Below, in pieces: positions 63,250 through 64,000 of a stretch of 64,000 nt of DNA. The translations under genes and the position numbers were made by a program. Where the stretch lies: positions 1-64,000 of the forward strand of contig CAJTDK010000002.1 in assembly GCA_910575105.1 (NCBI GenBank), in the 5' to 3' direction. The notes beneath the pieces were generated by a model. It made no database searches. It saw nothing but the letters and a program-made list of their open reading frames with translations, and was not told the DNA's origin. Each line of letters starts with the position of its first letter. Position 1 is the first letter of the stretch. The DNA comes from Lachnospiraceae bacterium (GTDB taxonomy: Bacteria; Bacillota; Clostridia; Lachnospirales; Lachnospiraceae).

Positions 63250-64000
63250 ATGTCAGACAACTGGGTAGTCCAGAACTTGGAGAACGCCCTTGACACATGG
63301 AATGAAAAGTTAGCCGAGATATGGCAGCTCATCACCCAATCCCCCGAAACCTTTAAGGGCGGTGCGATATGGAAAGTCATCGTTGACATCCACGGGGCGT
63401 TGCAGGCGATAGGGCTTGCCCTGCTCGTGCTGTTCTTTGTCGTCGGCGTGATGCGTACCTGCGGCGACTTCGCAAGCGTGAAGAAGCCCGAACACGCCTT
63501 GAAGCTGTTCATCCGCTTTGCCCTTGCGAAAGGTGCGGTCACTTACGGCTTGGAGCTGATGATGGCTCTGTTCAAAATTGTGCAGGGCGTGATTTCCGCC
63601 ATTATGAAAGCCGCAGGCTTCGGCTCGGCGCAGAAAACGGTTCTACCACAGGAGATAGTGACAGCCGTGGAGGACTGCGGCTTTTTCGAGAGCATCCCCT
63701 TATGGGCGGTCACGCTGATAGGCGGGCTGTTCATCACGGTGCTGTCATTCATTATGATAATGTCGGTGTACGGCAGATTTTTTAAGTTGTATCTTTACAC
63801 CGCCATCGCCCCCGTGCCGCTGTCCTCGTTTGCGGGAGAGCCGAGCCAGAGCGTGGGAAAGAGTTTCATCAAGAGCTACTCCGCCGTGTGCCTTGAGGGG
63901 GCAATCATCGTGCTTGCCTGCATCATCTTCTCGGTGTTTGCGGCGTCCCCGCCCGCAGTCAACCCCGATGCGGCGGCGGTCACGATGGTATGGGGCTATA
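63250..64000 (+). CDS. VirB6/TrbL-like channel protein, cut by window end
   Basis: 250 codons are present, starting MSDNWVVQNLENALDTWNEK. At least five membrane segments are visible (for example IGLALLVLFFVVGVM, VTLIGGLFITVLSFIMIM and GAIIVLACIIFSVFAA), with PLSSFAGEPSQSVGKSFIKS in a loop between them. This is the pattern of the inner channel protein (CD0415/VirB6/TrbL type) that follows Maff2 in these elements. GGAGGT precedes the ATG. The C-terminus is outside the window. Confidence 0.8.
   Translation, partial: MSDNWVVQNLENALDTWNEKLAEIWQLITQSPETFKGGAIWKVIVDIHGALQAIGLALLVLFFVVGVMRTCGDFASVKKPEHALKLFIRFALAKGAVTYGLELMMALFKIVQGVISAIMKAAGFGSAQKTVLPQEIVTAVEDCGFFESIPLWAVTLIGGLFITVLSFIMIMSVYGRFFKLYLYTAIAPVPLSSFAGEPSQSVGKSFIKSYSAVCLEGAIIVLACIIFSVFAASPPAVNPDAAAVTMVWGY

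Larger units (their letters stand above)
31627..64000 (+). mobile_element. Tn1549-like integrative conjugative element, left part
   Basis: From the rlmD stop to the window end, nearly all genes belong to a conjugative element: parA-parB, surface adhesin, many small accessory genes, methylase/helicase, Toprim protein, mobC, MOBP relaxase, PcfB-like, ArdC-like, VirD4, Maff2 and VirB6-like proteins. All lie on the + strand with overlapping or tightly spaced starts. The order and families match Tn1549-type elements of gut Clostridia. The exact left end cannot be set because the right end, with its repeat of the att core and the recombinase, is outside the window. The truncated integrase at 1.3 kb is too far and in the wrong setting to be its recombinase. 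Confidence 0.8.

Overview
The window looks like a chromosome segment of a gut Lachnospiraceae-type Clostridia (Bacillota). The signs are strong AGGAGG ribosome sites, a 1290-residue RpoB and 1225-residue RpoC, MutS2, YhaM, a Bce-type resistance operon, and a Tn1549-like conjugative element of the kind common in these bacteria. No rRNA, tRNA or CRISPR array was seen.

Positions 1-13,100 are an accessory region full of broken genes. They include the start of an IS1182-like transposase at the left edge, a frameshifted HIRAN-domain gene, the N-terminal part of a tyrosine recombinase with its DUF3173 partner, an HxlR regulator and an amidohydrolase that have both lost their 5' ends at one junction, a gutted ABC ATPase, a headless ParA, and an L-fucose isomerase whose two ends are fused. 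Between these scars lie intact sets of genes: a SnoaL-like protein, a two-component system with an ABC transporter of the BceRS-BceAB type, two flavodoxin-like NAD(P)H oxidoreductases and a MATE exporter.

Positions 13,200-31,626 are core chromosome. rpoB-rpoC have their own promoter region and are not preceded by rplJ-rplL. Then come cutC, an M24 aminopeptidase with a strong promoter, a convergent mutS2/response regulator/histidine kinase operon, an HtrA-like membrane protein that seems to have lost its catalytic triad, yhaM, and rlmD.

Positions 31,627-64,000 are the left half or more of an integrative conjugative element lying directly after the rlmD stop; its right end, integrase and most of the type IV secretion genes are outside. 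The order is small genes, parA-parB, a giant thioester/Cna-B surface protein with a C-terminal sorting signal, a run of small accessory genes, a 2942-residue DNA methylase/SNF2-like helicase, a Toprim primase-like protein, an oriT candidate with mobC and a MOBP relaxase, pcfB-like and ArdC-like genes, the VirD4 coupling protein, a Maff2 pilin-like protein and a VirB6-like channel protein that runs off the end. An AT-rich cargo island (54.2-55.6 kb) carries a TmrB-like ATPase and a membrane protein.

The helicase gene is doubly unusual. A complete group II intron (50,475-52,829) with an intact RT/maturase/HNH protein splits it exactly between two codons, and a complete tnpV gene with its own ribosome site lies in a different frame inside its low-complexity linker.
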